A stretch of DNA of 64,000 bases, taken from the NCBI RefSeq assembly GCF_009762775.1, contig NZ_CP046401.1:6584001-6648000 (forward strand), read 5' to 3'. This DNA is from Maribellus comscasis. Its GTDB lineage: Bacteria; Bacteroidota; Bacteroidia; Bacteroidales; Prolixibacteraceae. Positions 1 to 9,021 of this stretch are shown here, one piece after another. Positions within the stretch are counted from its first letter, which is position 1. Every line of letters starts with the position of its first letter. The notes under the pieces are model-generated. The model was not told the DNA's origin. It saw only the letters and a list, made by a program, of their open reading frames with translations, and made no database searches. The translations under genes and the position numbers were made by a program.

Positions 1-33
1 TTGTTATGTGCTGCGGAAAAAATAACACTAAAC

Positions 34-2466
34 TTATCCTAGTGTTACCAGAACTTCGCAACTACTTTTCGATTGTAGCGGAATTTTGTTTCCTTTGGTT
101 GGTTTCCCGTCAACAAAAATTTCCTTTATACCTTTTGAAAGATGTAAAGGATTTAAAACTCTTATATTGTATGTCGTTCCTCTGAATTTTCGCTGTATTG
201 AAAAACTATCCCAGTTTTTGGGGATGCAAGGATTAATCACGAGTCCGTTATAATCCGGTTGAATTCCCAGGATATGTTGTGAGATAGCAAAAAAGTTCCA
301 GGCTGCAGTTCCGGTGAGCCACGAATTTTTTGCTTCGCCGGGTTTCCAGGCATCTTTACCTGCAATCATTTGCGAGTAAACATACGGCTCTGTCCGGTGT
401 AAATCACTAATCTCCTCCAAATAGGACGGGCAAATTTTACGGTAATATTCAAAAGCCTGGTCTCCATTTCCGGCCTCGGTTTCGCCAATCATAATCCATG
501 GGTTATTGTGACAAAAAATTCCGGCATTTTCCTTATATCCTTCCGGGTAACTGGTAATTTCTCCTTTGCTGAGATCGTATTCTGAATAAGGAGGATTATT
601 CAATACAATTCCGTATTCACAATCAAGATATTTTTTAACGGAATCAAGCGCTTTTTCCGGCCAGCCTTTTTCTTTTCCAACAGCCGCCATAGTGCAGAAT
701 CCGTTTGATTCTATAAAAATCTTTCCTTCTTTATTTTCAGTGCTTCCTATTTTTTTTCCAAAAAAATCATAGGCTCTCAAAAACCATTCACCATCCCATC
801 CGTGCCGGGCGATGGCCTGATTCATTTTCTCGACCTCCAGGAACACAAATTCTGCCTCAGCAGATTTATCCAGTTGTTCTAATAATTGAGCATAATCTTT
901 ACCGTAAAGTACAAACATTCCGGCTATCATCACCGACTCGGCGACACCGTTTGTTTTATTTTCTGTAGTTTGGAACGATTCATCGGGGTTGTTTGAAAAA
1001 CAGTTCAGGTTTAGACAGTCGTTCCAGTCTGCACGACCGATTAACGGCAAACCATGCGGTCCCAGGTTATTTGTCACATGAAGAAAAGAGCGATTTAAAT
1101 GGTCAAGCAGCGGTTGTGCTTTACTTTCGTCGTTATTGTAAGCGACCATTTCTTTTAGAATGGAAAAATCGCCGGTTTCCTTGATGTATAAAGTAGTTGA
1201 AAGAATCAGCCAAAGCGGATCGTCATTAAAATTCCCGCCAATATCAGAATTTCCTTTTTTGGTGAGTGGCTGGTACTGGTGATAAGCGCCACCGTCTTCC
1301 AACTGCGTGGCAGCTAAATCTAAAATTCGTTCGCGAGCTTTTTCAGGTATTAGATGCACAAAGCCGATTAAATCCTGGTTCGAATCGCGAAATCCCATTC
1401 CACGGCCAATTCCCGATTCAAAATACGACGCAGAACGAGACATGTTAAAGGTTACCATATTCTGATACTGGTTCCAAATGTTAACCATACGATCCATCTT
1501 TTCATCATGGCTTTTTACCTGGAAATTGGAAAGTAATTTGGTCCAGTATTCGTTTAGTTTATATAGCTCTTTTTTAATTTGTTCCGAAGTATTTAATTCA
1601 GAAATAAGTTGTTTTGCTTTTGTTTTGTTGATTATTTTTTTTGATTCCCATTTCTCTTCATCTTTGTTTTCTATGTATCCTAAAATAAAAATGAGATCTT
1701 TTTCTTCTCCCGGATTCAACTCAATTTCGAGCATATGAGAAGCAACGGGCGACCATCCGTGGGCCACTGTATTTTTTGATCTGCCTTCACGAACTACATC
1801 CGGATCGGCATAAGAATTATATAATCCTACAAATGATTCCCGATCGGTATCAAACCCGTCGATCTTTTTGTTTACAGTATAAAATGCATAGTGATTTCTG
1901 CGTTCGCGATATTCGCTTTTATGATATATCGCAGAGCCGTCGAGTTCAACTTCGCCAATGGAATAGTTTCTCTGGAAATTTGTCATGTCATCCAATGCAT
2001 TCCAAAGATTCCATTCAACAAATGAAAACAATTTGAATTTTTTTTGAACAGGACCATTATTCTTTAACTGAACACGCTGAATTTCGGCAGATTTACCCAG
2101 TGGGACAAAATAGGTTACCGATGCCGAAAGTAGATTCTTTGCTCCTGAAATTTTTGTATATCCCAACCCATGACGGCATTCATAATTATCCAATTCTGTT
2201 TTAACCGGTTTCCATCCCGGCGACCATATTGTTTCACCTTCTTTTATATAAAAGTACTTTCCATTGTCGTCAACGGGCACATTGTTGTATCTGAAACGGG
2301 TAATTCTCCTGAATCGTGGATCTTTGTGGAAGCTATATCCTCCACCTGTATTTGATATCAGGCTGAAAAAGTCATCATTGCCTAAATAGTTTATCCATGG
2401 CCAGGGGGTTTTGGGGTTGGTTATTACATATTCTCTGTTAAGGTCGTCAAAAAATCCAAATCTCAT
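34..2466 (-). CDS. GH94-family glycoside phosphorylase (cellobiose/chitobiose phosphorylase-like)
   Basis: Predicted to split a beta-linked disaccharide with phosphate, giving a sugar 1-phosphate plus a free sugar in the cytoplasm; there is no signal peptide. The protein of about 810 residues starts [18 protein letters not shown], the usual GH94 opening, followed by the N-terminal beta-sandwich and an (alpha/alpha)6 barrel. The stretch [10 protein letters not shown] at about residues 477-486 carries the conserved acid aspartate (D480 or D483), and [14 protein letters not shown] precedes it. The open frame extends six codons further to a TTG, but the ATG gives the family N terminus and a promoter lies just upstream. 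It follows a sialate esterase on the same strand after 91 bases, with its own promoter. Family assignment is firm; the substrate (cellobiose, chitobiose or another disaccharide) cannot be read from sequence. Confidence 0.9.
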   Translation of the reverse strand: MRFGFFDDLNREYVITNPKTPWPWINYLGNDDFFSLISNTGGGYSFHKDPRFRRITRFRYNNVPVDDNGKYFYIKEGETIWSPGWKPVKTELDNYECRHGLGYTKISGAKNLLSASVTYFVPLGKSAEIQRVQLKNNGPVQKKFKLFSFVEWNLWNALDDMTNFQRNYSIGEVELDGSAIYHKSEYRERRNHYAFYTVNKKIDGFDTDRESFVGLYNSYADPDVVREGRSKNTVAHGWSPVASHMLEIELNPGEEKDLIFILGYIENKDEEKWESKKIINKTKAKQLISELNTSEQIKKELYKLNEYWTKLLSNFQVKSHDEKMDRMVNIWNQYQNMVTFNMSRSASYFESGIGRGMGFRDSNQDLIGFVHLIPEKARERILDLAATQLEDGGAYHQYQPLTKKGNSDIGGNFNDDPLWLILSTTLYIKETGDFSILKEMVAYNNDESKAQPLLDHLNRSFLHVTNNLGPHGLPLIGRADWNDCLNLNCFSNNPDESFQTTENKTNGVAESVMIAGMFVLYGKDYAQLLEQLDKSAEAEFVFLEVEKMNQAIARHGWDGEWFLRAYDFFGKKIGSTENKEGKIFIESNGFCTMAAVGKEKGWPEKALDSVKKYLDCEYGIVLNNPPYSEYDLSKGEITSYPEGYKENAGIFCHNNPWIMIGETEAGNGDQAFEYYRKICPSYLEEISDLHRTEPYVYSQMIAGKDAWKPGEAKNSWLTGTAAWNFFAISQHILGIQPDYNGLVINPCIPKNWDSFSIQRKFRGTTYNIRVLNPLHLSKGIKEIFVDGKPTKGNKIPLQSKSSCEVLVTLG

Positions 2467-2492
2467 TTTATTGTTTTTAGTCAAATTTTACG

Positions 2493-2522
2493 CAAATGTA
2501 GTCCTTATTGTAAATTCGACAA
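2493..2522 (-). promoter_or_regulatory. Promoter of the GH94 gene
   Basis: Read on the minus strand, TTG (2522-2520), 19 bases, then TACATTTG (2500-2493), an exact Bacteroidota -33/-7 arrangement. The predicted transcript start is about 20 bases before the ATG at 2466, which also argues against the upstream TTG start. Confidence 0.7.
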
Positions 2523-2557
2523 AAAGAAAAAATGAAATTTAACCAACATTAACGATT

Positions 2558-4516
2558 TTATTTTGTAATTCCCGTCCAGTCATCGGTTCTGAAGGGGTTT
2601 GCCGGCAGCCCTTCTTTATTATAAAGATTCAGGTCGTCCGGGTTATTAGCCCAGCCATAACGAACTGCAACAGGATTTTCTACTTCTTCGGTATAAACCA
2701 CGACAGAATTGTTACTTGCCAACTCTGCTTTTGCCCAGTGGAATTTTTTGTCGGAACCGGCAATTGTAAATCCCTTTAAATAGCCATATTTATCTTTTAC
2801 TTTCAGACCCGAGCCGGTTTCGGAAAAGACAATAGTTGATTTTCCCTTGCTAAATTCAACCGATTTAACCATCGGGCCTGAAAAGACTATTTCTTTACCG
2901 TATGCAACTTTTAAGGCGCTTAAAGCCAGCCGTTTTCCAACATCCTGTTTGTTTTTAGGGTGAATGTTATTTGCTTCGCCAATATCGATGGTAACTGCCA
3001 TTCCTGTATTGGGTAACGATAAGGTTTTGGTTTGTGCTTCGCGTAATTCTGCCCATTCACTTTCAGCGGGTATTTCAACCGGCTGCATATAGTTGGCTAA
3101 GGAAACAAAAAGAAAAGGGAAATCTCCCTGATTCCACTGCGTACGCCAGTCCTCAATCAGATTTGGGAAAACACGCTGGTATTGTTTTGCCCTGCTTGCA
3201 TTTGATTCTCCCTGGTACCAAATTGCTCCTTTTATTGCATAAGGAAGAAGCGGATTTATCATTCCATTGAACAGAAGCGTTGGATAGGAGTTTGGCCCTA
3301 TATTTACAGCAGACACCGAAGCTTTTGAGATTTTAAATTTCCAGTCACCTGAAATATCCATTTTTTCATTTCCTATCGCTATAAACTGGTCTTTGGGGTC
3401 GCCCCAAATTCCTCCATTCCCACCAGTATCGTCAACACGCACAACAATCATATTTTTTCCCGGTTGTATGTACTTTTTGTCAATAGTATAAATGCGTTCT
3501 TCATTGTATTTATTCTCTGTTTTACCAATTTCTATCCCATTTAAAAAAGTAATATCAGAATCATCTACCTTTCCTAAATGTAGTGTGAGGTTACTTTGCG
3601 ACTGATCTTCCGTCAACTGGATTTCTTTGCGGTACCAGCCAATTCCGTCAATGTCCATATATCCCTGTGCTTCCCAGTAAGTTGGAGTTTTAATGGTTTT
3701 CCAGTTGCTGTCGTTAAAATCAAGAGCCGACCAGACCGGTTTCCCATTTTCCATTCCTTTGTCTTCAGTGGGAAACTCACCGCCAAGGATCTTTTTTACT
3801 TCTTCCAACTTTTGTTCTTTGTAGTTTTCGAGGTTCATCTGTTGCAGCTTAACCAACATTTCTTTAAAATCGGGGTCGTCTGAAATTGTCTCTGCGCTTG
3901 TCCATGTTTCAGCCACGGTGCCGCCCCATGATGTATGTAACAGACCAATAGGGACTTCGAGTTCGGTTTGTAGTTTTTTTCCAAAAAAGTAGCCGACGGC
4001 TGAAAAACCTCCGATAGTTTCTGGAGAACATTCTACCCATTCTCCCGAAGAAATATCATCTTTTGGAAATTGCGCCACTGTTTTCGGAACAGTAAACAGC
4101 CTGATTTTCGGATAATTTGCAGAGGCAATTTCTTCTTCAGCATTTTTGCTCCGGTCGACACTCCACTCCATATTCGACTGTCCTGAACACACCCAAACAT
4201 CACCAATTAACACATTGTCAAAAACAATCGTATTTTTACCTTTTACAGTCATTGTATGTGGCCCGCCGTATTCCTGTGCAGGTAAATTTACTTTCCATTT
4301 ACCCTCAGTATTTGCTTTTGTGCGAATGGTTTTCTTGTTAAATATTACTATTATCTGTTCGCCTTTGTCTGCCCATCCCCAAACCGGAATTTCAATTCCT
4401 TGCTGAAGAACCATGTTTGAACTAAAAATACGGGGAAGTTTTACATCTGCTTTTACGGTATGAGATAAAAAAACAAGAAGGAGAGAAGTGAGTGTGATAT
4501 GTAATAATGTTTTCAT
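2558..4516 (-). CDS. Secreted sialate O-acetylesterase (SGNH hydrolase)
   Basis: Likely removes O-acetyl groups from sialic acids or other glycans outside the cytoplasm. The start chosen (MKTLLHITLTSLLLV) gives a signal peptide ending near HTVKA; the longer frame to 4621 overlaps the upstream regulator and lacks a signal at its front. GQSNMEW holds the SGNH serine, WYQGESNA the glycine/asparagine block, and IGEANNIHPKNK the late Asp/His region. A jelly-roll insert (about residues 240-390, with WYRKEIQL and a GGNGGIWG stretch) resembles the galactose-binding-type domain usual in this family. Length of 652 residues is typical. It lies 49 bases downstream of a winged-helix regulator gene and upstream of a GH94 phosphorylase, which suggests glycan use. 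Confidence 0.88.
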   Translation of the reverse strand: MKTLLHITLTSLLLVFLSHTVKADVKLPRIFSSNMVLQQGIEIPVWGWADKGEQIIVIFNKKTIRTKANTEGKWKVNLPAQEYGGPHTMTVKGKNTIVFDNVLIGDVWVCSGQSNMEWSVDRSKNAEEEIASANYPKIRLFTVPKTVAQFPKDDISSGEWVECSPETIGGFSAVGYFFGKKLQTELEVPIGLLHTSWGGTVAETWTSAETISDDPDFKEMLVKLQQMNLENYKEQKLEEVKKILGGEFPTEDKGMENGKPVWSALDFNDSNWKTIKTPTYWEAQGYMDIDGIGWYRKEIQLTEDQSQSNLTLHLGKVDDSDITFLNGIEIGKTENKYNEERIYTIDKKYIQPGKNMIVVRVDDTGGNGGIWGDPKDQFIAIGNEKMDISGDWKFKISKASVSAVNIGPNSYPTLLFNGMINPLLPYAIKGAIWYQGESNASRAKQYQRVFPNLIEDWRTQWNQGDFPFLFVSLANYMQPVEIPAESEWAELREAQTKTLSLPNTGMAVTIDIGEANNIHPKNKQDVGKRLALSALKVAYGKEIVFSGPMVKSVEFSKGKSTIVFSETGSGLKVKDKYGYLKGFTIAGSDKKFHWAKAELASNNSVVVYTEEVENPVAVRYGWANNPDDLNLYNKEGLPANPFRTDDWTGITK

Positions 4517-4536
4517 CAGATAAGTTTTATTTTTAC

Positions 4537-4544
4537 CAAATCTA
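4537..4544 (-). promoter_or_regulatory. -7 box candidate for the sialate esterase gene
   Basis: Minus-strand TAGATTTG matches TAnnTTTG and stands about 20 bases before the ATG at 4516. No TTG is present at the right distance upstream, so this is weaker than the complete promoters. Confidence 0.35.
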
Positions 4545-4565
4545 TGAAAAATTAAGGAAATGATT

Positions 4566-4871
4566 TTAGTCGTTTCCGGAACCCGAAGCTTTTTTAAAAT
4601 ATTCAGAAATTGCCGCAACATAGCTTTCGTAGGCTGTAATTCCTTTTTCGGTGATTTTTATTGTGGTTAAGGGGTAGTTGTTCCGAAAAGACTTTTTGAT
4701 TTTTATATATCCTGCCTCATTTAATTTTGATAGTTGAAAGCTCAGGTTCCCTTTTGTTGTTTCAACGTTTTCCAGCAAAAATGAAAATTCAGCCGATTTT
4801 AAGGGCAGCAAAATTGACATTATCGAAAGGCGCACCTGTGAATGCAAAATAGGATCGAGATCTTTAAACAT
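4566..4871 (-). CDS. Winged-helix transcriptional regulator (HTH_34/ArsR-like)
   Basis: A 101-residue cytoplasmic DNA-binding protein. The pattern is a short winged helix: a leading LDPILHSQVRLSIMSIL helix, then FLLENVETTKGNLSFQLSKLNEAGYI as the helix-turn-helix, then IKKSFRNNYPLTTIKITEKG as the wing. This matches the small one-domain regulators often annotated HTH_34. Its ATG overlaps the stop of the preceding membrane-protein gene by eight bases (ATGTTTAA), so the two are almost certainly translated together. Such regulator/membrane pairs usually act together, the regulator repressing its own operon; that is inference. A palindrome at 5522-5536 in front of the operon is a candidate site. 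Confidence 0.85.
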   Translation of the reverse strand: MFKDLDPILHSQVRLSIMSILLPLKSAEFSFLLENVETTKGNLSFQLSKLNEAGYIKIKKSFRNNYPLTTIKITEKGITAYESYVAAISEYFKKASGSGND

Positions 4872-5490
4872 GGGCGGTTTGTTTTTTTTGCGGAGTATAC
4901 ATCAAAATTCCGGGAATGATAAAACAAATAACTTCTGCAATACCGCGAATCAAAAATTGATCGTTTAAAGAAAACCTGGCTGCGCTTACTGCCGCTATCC
5001 ACATTATAACTCCGCTAACAGAAAGAAGATAATACCTGTAAATTCCTCCTGAGACAAAAAAAGCAAATCCAATTAGTACCAACTGGAGCGGTTGTATAAG
5101 AGCAAAATTTATATCCGTTAAAATATATTTTGTAATAAGTACCATCATGTTATGAGCGACAATAACACCAATCCAAACAAAACGCGTGGAAATGGCTGTG
5201 TAAGTTATTGCTTTCTTTTTTCTGAAAAAGATAAAATAGGCGGTTAGAGCGATTACCGCGATTCCAAGCAAGATTTGTAATGCGTCAAAAATATTTCTTA
5301 GCCACCACGCAGTTAAAACGGCCTGTTTGTAATATCTCCATAAGTTGCCAAAAGAAAATACAAATCCCCAGCAGATAAGTAATAATCCATCATCAGTAAG
5401 CAATTTTTTTGATGTCTCAATAGTTGCATTTATAATTTGCAGAGATTTTCTTGCGTCTAAAGTTTCATTTTGGTCTATTGTTTTTTCCAT
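4864..5490 (-). CDS. Polytopic membrane protein coupled to a winged-helix regulator
   Basis: A 208-residue inner-membrane protein of unknown activity. After a soluble start (MEKTIDQNETLDARKSLQIIN) come about six hydrophobic segments, for example LLTDDGLLLICWGFVFSFG, IFDALQILLGIAVIALTAYF, and FVWIGVIVAHNMMVLI, and a short basic tail KKQTAHV. It shares eight bases with the downstream winged-helix regulator. Pairs of this composition are common in Bacteroidota. It may act as a sensor or antagonist of the regulator, but nothing in the sequence proves it. Confidence 0.75.
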   Translation of the reverse strand: MEKTIDQNETLDARKSLQIINATIETSKKLLTDDGLLLICWGFVFSFGNLWRYYKQAVLTAWWLRNIFDALQILLGIAVIALTAYFIFFRKKKAITYTAISTRFVWIGVIVAHNMMVLITKYILTDINFALIQPLQLVLIGFAFFVSGGIYRYYLLSVSGVIMWIAAVSAARFSLNDQFLIRGIAEVICFIIPGILMYTPQKKQTAHV

Positions 5491-5521
5491 GATAATAGGT
5501 TTTGTTTACTAAATTAAACTA

Positions 5522-5536
5522 GTTTGTGTTACAAAC
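5522..5536. promoter_or_regulatory. Candidate operator GTTTGT-N3-ACAAAC
   Basis: A perfect inverted repeat with six-base arms lies 32 bases upstream of the membrane-protein start, overlapping a second ten-base palindrome AAACTAGTTT (5516-5525). Position and symmetry fit autoregulation by the winged-helix protein of the same operon; this is inference. Confidence 0.35.
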
Positions 5537-5658
5537 CAAATTTTTAAACAAAAAATGTTTGCAAAAGCGAAAATGTTAGGCAGGTACGCCTTGGTAAAAA
5601 ACAAAGATTTTCCCACGAAGCACTTTGTATAAATGCTTCAGAGATTTATAACCGTCTT

Positions 5659-7182
5659 TTATTGTTTATCTGGATTTATCTTTTCCTGGATTTGGTGGTA
5701 GACTTTAATAAAATCATATTCTTCACAATGACCTTTCATGGGCGAAAAATGTATCGACGCATCAGATTTCGGATTATCTGTTTGGTTTAACATGGCATCA
5801 AATGCGCGCATGGCAGGATTTAAATAGAAGTGATCCATATCCGCCACCCAAATCCAGATTTTGCCCTGAATTTTTGGGCCAAGTGTTTCCCAGTTGTTTT
5901 CCACCATGTCTTTTAAATCATGTTTTCTCCAATACTCGGCAACTTGTCTGTCTATTTTGCCGGTAGCAGGATCAAAGAGGGGTTTGGGTAAGTCATTCTC
6001 TCCTTTGGGACTAAAAAGGGCAGAGAAGGCACTAAATTGTCCACCCGAATTAAGATATGTGTCAGAACTTCCCTGGACATTTTCAAATTGAATGTAATCT
6101 TTTTGAGAAACCATTGGCTCGCCGTTTACATCTCGCACGAGAGGACGCAGGTACCCAAATTCGTTATAAAAAGCATTGTCGTCTTTGTAGATATTTATTA
6201 ACTGGCAATTTTCGAAATCAACCTGATCGGGGCTGTAAGAAAAACAACCGTTAAAAAAATCGGGATAGAAAAGTTGCAAGGCCAGTGATACCCATCCTCC
6301 TGTGCTACAACCGTCCAGGTAACGCGATTCAGGAATTGCTATTCCACGATAATTCTTTTCAATATAGGGTATAAGCTCCTCTGTGAGAGAAGTTCCGTAG
6401 GGACCGCTGTTGTCTGAATCGAGCTGATAGCTGTCACCAAAAGGACCTTCTCCATCTAAAAAAACAGTTATCATTTCAGGTCCTTCTTCTGAAAGATGCC
6501 AATCCATAAACGAGTTGTTTTCTACATGTCTGTTTGCACGCGTGTATCTTCCTCCGTAACCGGCAATGTTATACCTCACCGGGTATTTTTTGTCGGGTTT
6601 GTTATAAAAGCTTTTGGGCAACAAAACCGCCGCTTTTACAAACATATCTTTTCCCCACCAGTCAGAGAGGAGATCGCTTTTCAGGTTAACTTCTTTTAAA
6701 TATTTATTTTCAACCAGTTTTCGTGGTGAAATAATTTTTGTTAAAGGAATCTCAATGCTTTCATTTTGCTGAAGGTCAATATCCACCACATCACTATATA
6801 AATTTCCTGGTGCATTTATTCTTGATTCCTGTGTATCCTGATCCCATAAAACCTGAATTCTGTATTTTCCAACCGGAAGAGAATTTAAGGAAATGTCAAC
6901 AGATTTTATAACTTCAGTTTTTCCGTCAAAAGTAAAAGCAGACGTTGCCGCCCAACTTTCTATATTGGCAGCAAAAATATAGTTGGTTTGGCTTGGAAAA
7001 GTATTTAGTCGTGGTTCACTTCTTGTATTGGGATTTATAAAAAGGAATATCCGCCCCGAGTTGATAAAATTATCCCGAACTTGTTTTGACACGGTAGTGT
7101 TTACTTTTAACGAACTTGTCTGTGCAACAATTTCCGGGAGAATGATAAACAAAGAGAGAAAAATTATGATTGCTTTTTTCAT
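5659..7182 (-). CDS. Secreted alpha/beta-hydrolase-fold esterase
   Basis: A 507-residue exported hydrolase. The signal peptide MKKAIIIFLSLFIILPEIVAQ is followed by a beta-sandwich-like segment (about residues 25-150) and an esterase-D-type alpha/beta hydrolase domain. The nucleophile elbow is GCSTGG with S293, and H485 in PMKGHCEEYD is a likely catalytic histidine; an acidic residue in the WVADMDHFYLN region may complete the triad. Proteins of this sort are annotated as putative esterases and may release acyl or feruloyl groups from polysaccharides, but the substrate is unknown. It is divergent from fumarase. I see no clear operon partner. Confidence 0.8.
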   Translation of the reverse strand: MKKAIIIFLSLFIILPEIVAQTSSLKVNTTVSKQVRDNFINSGRIFLFINPNTRSEPRLNTFPSQTNYIFAANIESWAATSAFTFDGKTEVIKSVDISLNSLPVGKYRIQVLWDQDTQESRINAPGNLYSDVVDIDLQQNESIEIPLTKIISPRKLVENKYLKEVNLKSDLLSDWWGKDMFVKAAVLLPKSFYNKPDKKYPVRYNIAGYGGRYTRANRHVENNSFMDWHLSEEGPEMITVFLDGEGPFGDSYQLDSDNSGPYGTSLTEELIPYIEKNYRGIAIPESRYLDGCSTGGWVSLALQLFYPDFFNGCFSYSPDQVDFENCQLINIYKDDNAFYNEFGYLRPLVRDVNGEPMVSQKDYIQFENVQGSSDTYLNSGGQFSAFSALFSPKGENDLPKPLFDPATGKIDRQVAEYWRKHDLKDMVENNWETLGPKIQGKIWIWVADMDHFYLNPAMRAFDAMLNQTDNPKSDASIHFSPMKGHCEEYDFIKVYHQIQEKINPDKQ

Positions 7183-7325
7183 CTGTAAAGTTGATTTATG
7201 AATATTTCCGTTTTTAAGATAAAAATCAAACCTGAAAGTTTAACCTGTTTTTATGAATTAATTTAGAAAAGTTAAACTTTAAACAGATTTTGTGAAAATC
7301 AAAAGTAAAAAAAAATGAATAGTAA

Positions 7326-7333
7326 TATCTTTG
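7326..7333 (+). promoter_or_regulatory. -7 box for the fumarase gene
   Basis: TATCTTTG matches TAnnTTTG, 32 bases before the ATG. The nearest upstream TTG (7290) is too distant, so the -33 element is weak or absent. Confidence 0.5.
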
Positions 7334-7365
7334 TCAAAAGAAATTGATTTTATTAAATATTTACC

Positions 7366-8970
7366 ATGACTGAATTTAAATATCAAAAACCATTTCCAAT
7401 TTTAAAAGATGAAACACCATACAAGTTATTAACTACGGATTATGTTTCAACAATTGAGGTTGACGGACGGAAAATTTTAAAAGTAGACCCTGAAGGATTG
7501 GAATTTCTTTCCAAACAGGCTTTTTCAGATGTCTCTTTTTATTTGCGTCCGAAACACCTTGAAAAACTGGCTAAAATTCTTAAAGATCCTGAAGCTACTG
7601 ACAACGATCGTTTTGTAGCGCACACGATGCTGATCAACCAGGTTGTTGCTGCAGAAGGAGAACTTCCCACATGTCAGGACACAGGAACCGCAATTGTAGT
7701 TGGCAAAAAGGGCGAGAATGTGTATACGGGCGTGAACGATGCGGAAAAATTGTCAAAAGGAATCTATGATACTTACAGCGAAAGAAACTTACGCTACTCA
7801 CAGGTGGTTCCTTTCTCAATGTTGGAAGAAAAAAATACGGGAACAAATCTGCCAGCTCAAATCGATATTTATGCTGAAGAAGGAAACAAATATGAATTTT
7901 TGTTTGTGACCAAAGGCGGTGGTTCCGGTAATAAGACATATCTGTACCAGCAAACTAAATCGTTGCTGACAGAAGAAAATCTGTCCAAATTTGTAAAGGA
8001 AAAAATTAAAGATTTAGGGACGTCGGCATGTCCTCCCTACCATTTGGCTTTGGTAATTGGCGGGACTTCGGCAGAAGCAACATTGGCGGCAGTTAAAAAA
8101 GCATCTGCCGGTTATTTTGATCATTTGCCAACCGAAGGAAACGAAGGGGGGCAGGCATTTCGTGATTTGGAATGGGAAGCCAAGGTGGAGAAAATTTGTC
8201 AGGAAAGTGGAGTAGGAGCTCAGTTTGGAGGTAAATATTTTGTTCACGATGTACGTGTTATCCGCCTGCCTCGTCATGCCGCTTCATGTCCGGTTGGACT
8301 GGGAGTGAGTTGCAGCGCCGACAGAAATATAAAGGCCAAAATTACTGAAGATGGCATTTTTCTGGAAGAGTTGGAAAAGAATCCTGCCCGTTTCCTGCCT
8401 AAGGAAGCGCCTCACATGCAACCGGCTGTTGATATTGATTTGGATCAGCCAATGGAAAAAATCAGGGAAGAGCTTTCCAAATATCCAATAAAAACACGTT
8501 TGAAACTAAAAGGTACATTGATTGTTGCCCGTGATATTGCTCATGCACAAATTAAAAAGATGATTGACGAGGGCAAACCAATGCCTGAATACTTTAAAAA
8601 TCATCCGGTTTACTATGCCGGCCCGGCAAAAACCCCAAAGGGAATGGCTTCCGGAAGTTTTGGGCCAACAACAGCCGGACGTATGGATCCATATGTGGAT
8701 CTGTTCCAGAGTTTAGGTGGCTCAATGGTAATGCTGGCCAAAGGAAACCGTTCGCAGCAAGTTACCGACGCGTGTAAAAAATACGGTGGTTTTTACCTCG
8801 GTTCTATCGGAGGCCCGGCGGCGATTTTAGCAAAAGACAGCATCAAATCGGTTGAAGTAGTTGATTTCCCCGATTTGGGAATGGAAGCAGTCCGAAAAAT
8901 AAAAGTCGAAGATTTTCCGGCGTTTATTATTGTTGATGATAAAGGGAATGATTTCTTTAGCGAATTGTAA
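7366..8970 (+). CDS. fumA: Fumarate hydratase, class I (iron-sulfur)
   Basis: Interconverts fumarate and malate in the citric acid cycle with a labile 4Fe-4S cluster, in the cytoplasm. The 534-residue protein carries the alpha and beta halves fused as in FumA/FumB. The first half contains [11 protein letters not shown] with cluster ligand candidate C103, then [15 protein letters not shown] and [13 protein letters not shown]. The beta half begins about residue 370 and includes [38 protein letters not shown] and [13 protein letters not shown]. The oxygen-sensitive class I enzyme fits an anaerobic or microaerobic life. It ends at a bidirectional terminator shared with the opposing histidine kinase gene. 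Confidence 0.96.
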   Translation: MTEFKYQKPFPILKDETPYKLLTTDYVSTIEVDGRKILKVDPEGLEFLSKQAFSDVSFYLRPKHLEKLAKILKDPEATDNDRFVAHTMLINQVVAAEGELPTCQDTGTAIVVGKKGENVYTGVNDAEKLSKGIYDTYSERNLRYSQVVPFSMLEEKNTGTNLPAQIDIYAEEGNKYEFLFVTKGGGSGNKTYLYQQTKSLLTEENLSKFVKEKIKDLGTSACPPYHLALVIGGTSAEATLAAVKKASAGYFDHLPTEGNEGGQAFRDLEWEAKVEKICQESGVGAQFGGKYFVHDVRVIRLPRHAASCPVGLGVSCSADRNIKAKITEDGIFLEELEKNPARFLPKEAPHMQPAVDIDLDQPMEKIREELSKYPIKTRLKLKGTLIVARDIAHAQIKKMIDEGKPMPEYFKNHPVYYAGPAKTPKGMASGSFGPTTAGRMDPYVDLFQSLGGSMVMLAKGNRSQQVTDACKKYGGFYLGSIGGPAAILAKDSIKSVEVVDFPDLGMEAVRKIKVEDFPAFIIVDDKGNDFFSEL

Positions 8971-8990
8971 TCTCAAATATTTGAAGTAGT

Positions 8991-9021
8991 AAATCCGGTG
9001 CCTGTGTACCGGATTTTTTTT
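8991..9021. terminator. Bidirectional terminator between fumarase and histidine kinase
   Basis: The nine-base stem AAATCCGGT/ACCGGATTT with an eight-base loop is followed by a T run on the plus strand. Its 3' arm and T run reach the stop codon of the convergent kinase gene (ends 9020). Confidence 0.8.

Noticed and set aside
7634..7939. Minus-strand frame inside fumarase and similar lines in other genes
   Set aside because: Shadows of strongly supported genes in other frames.
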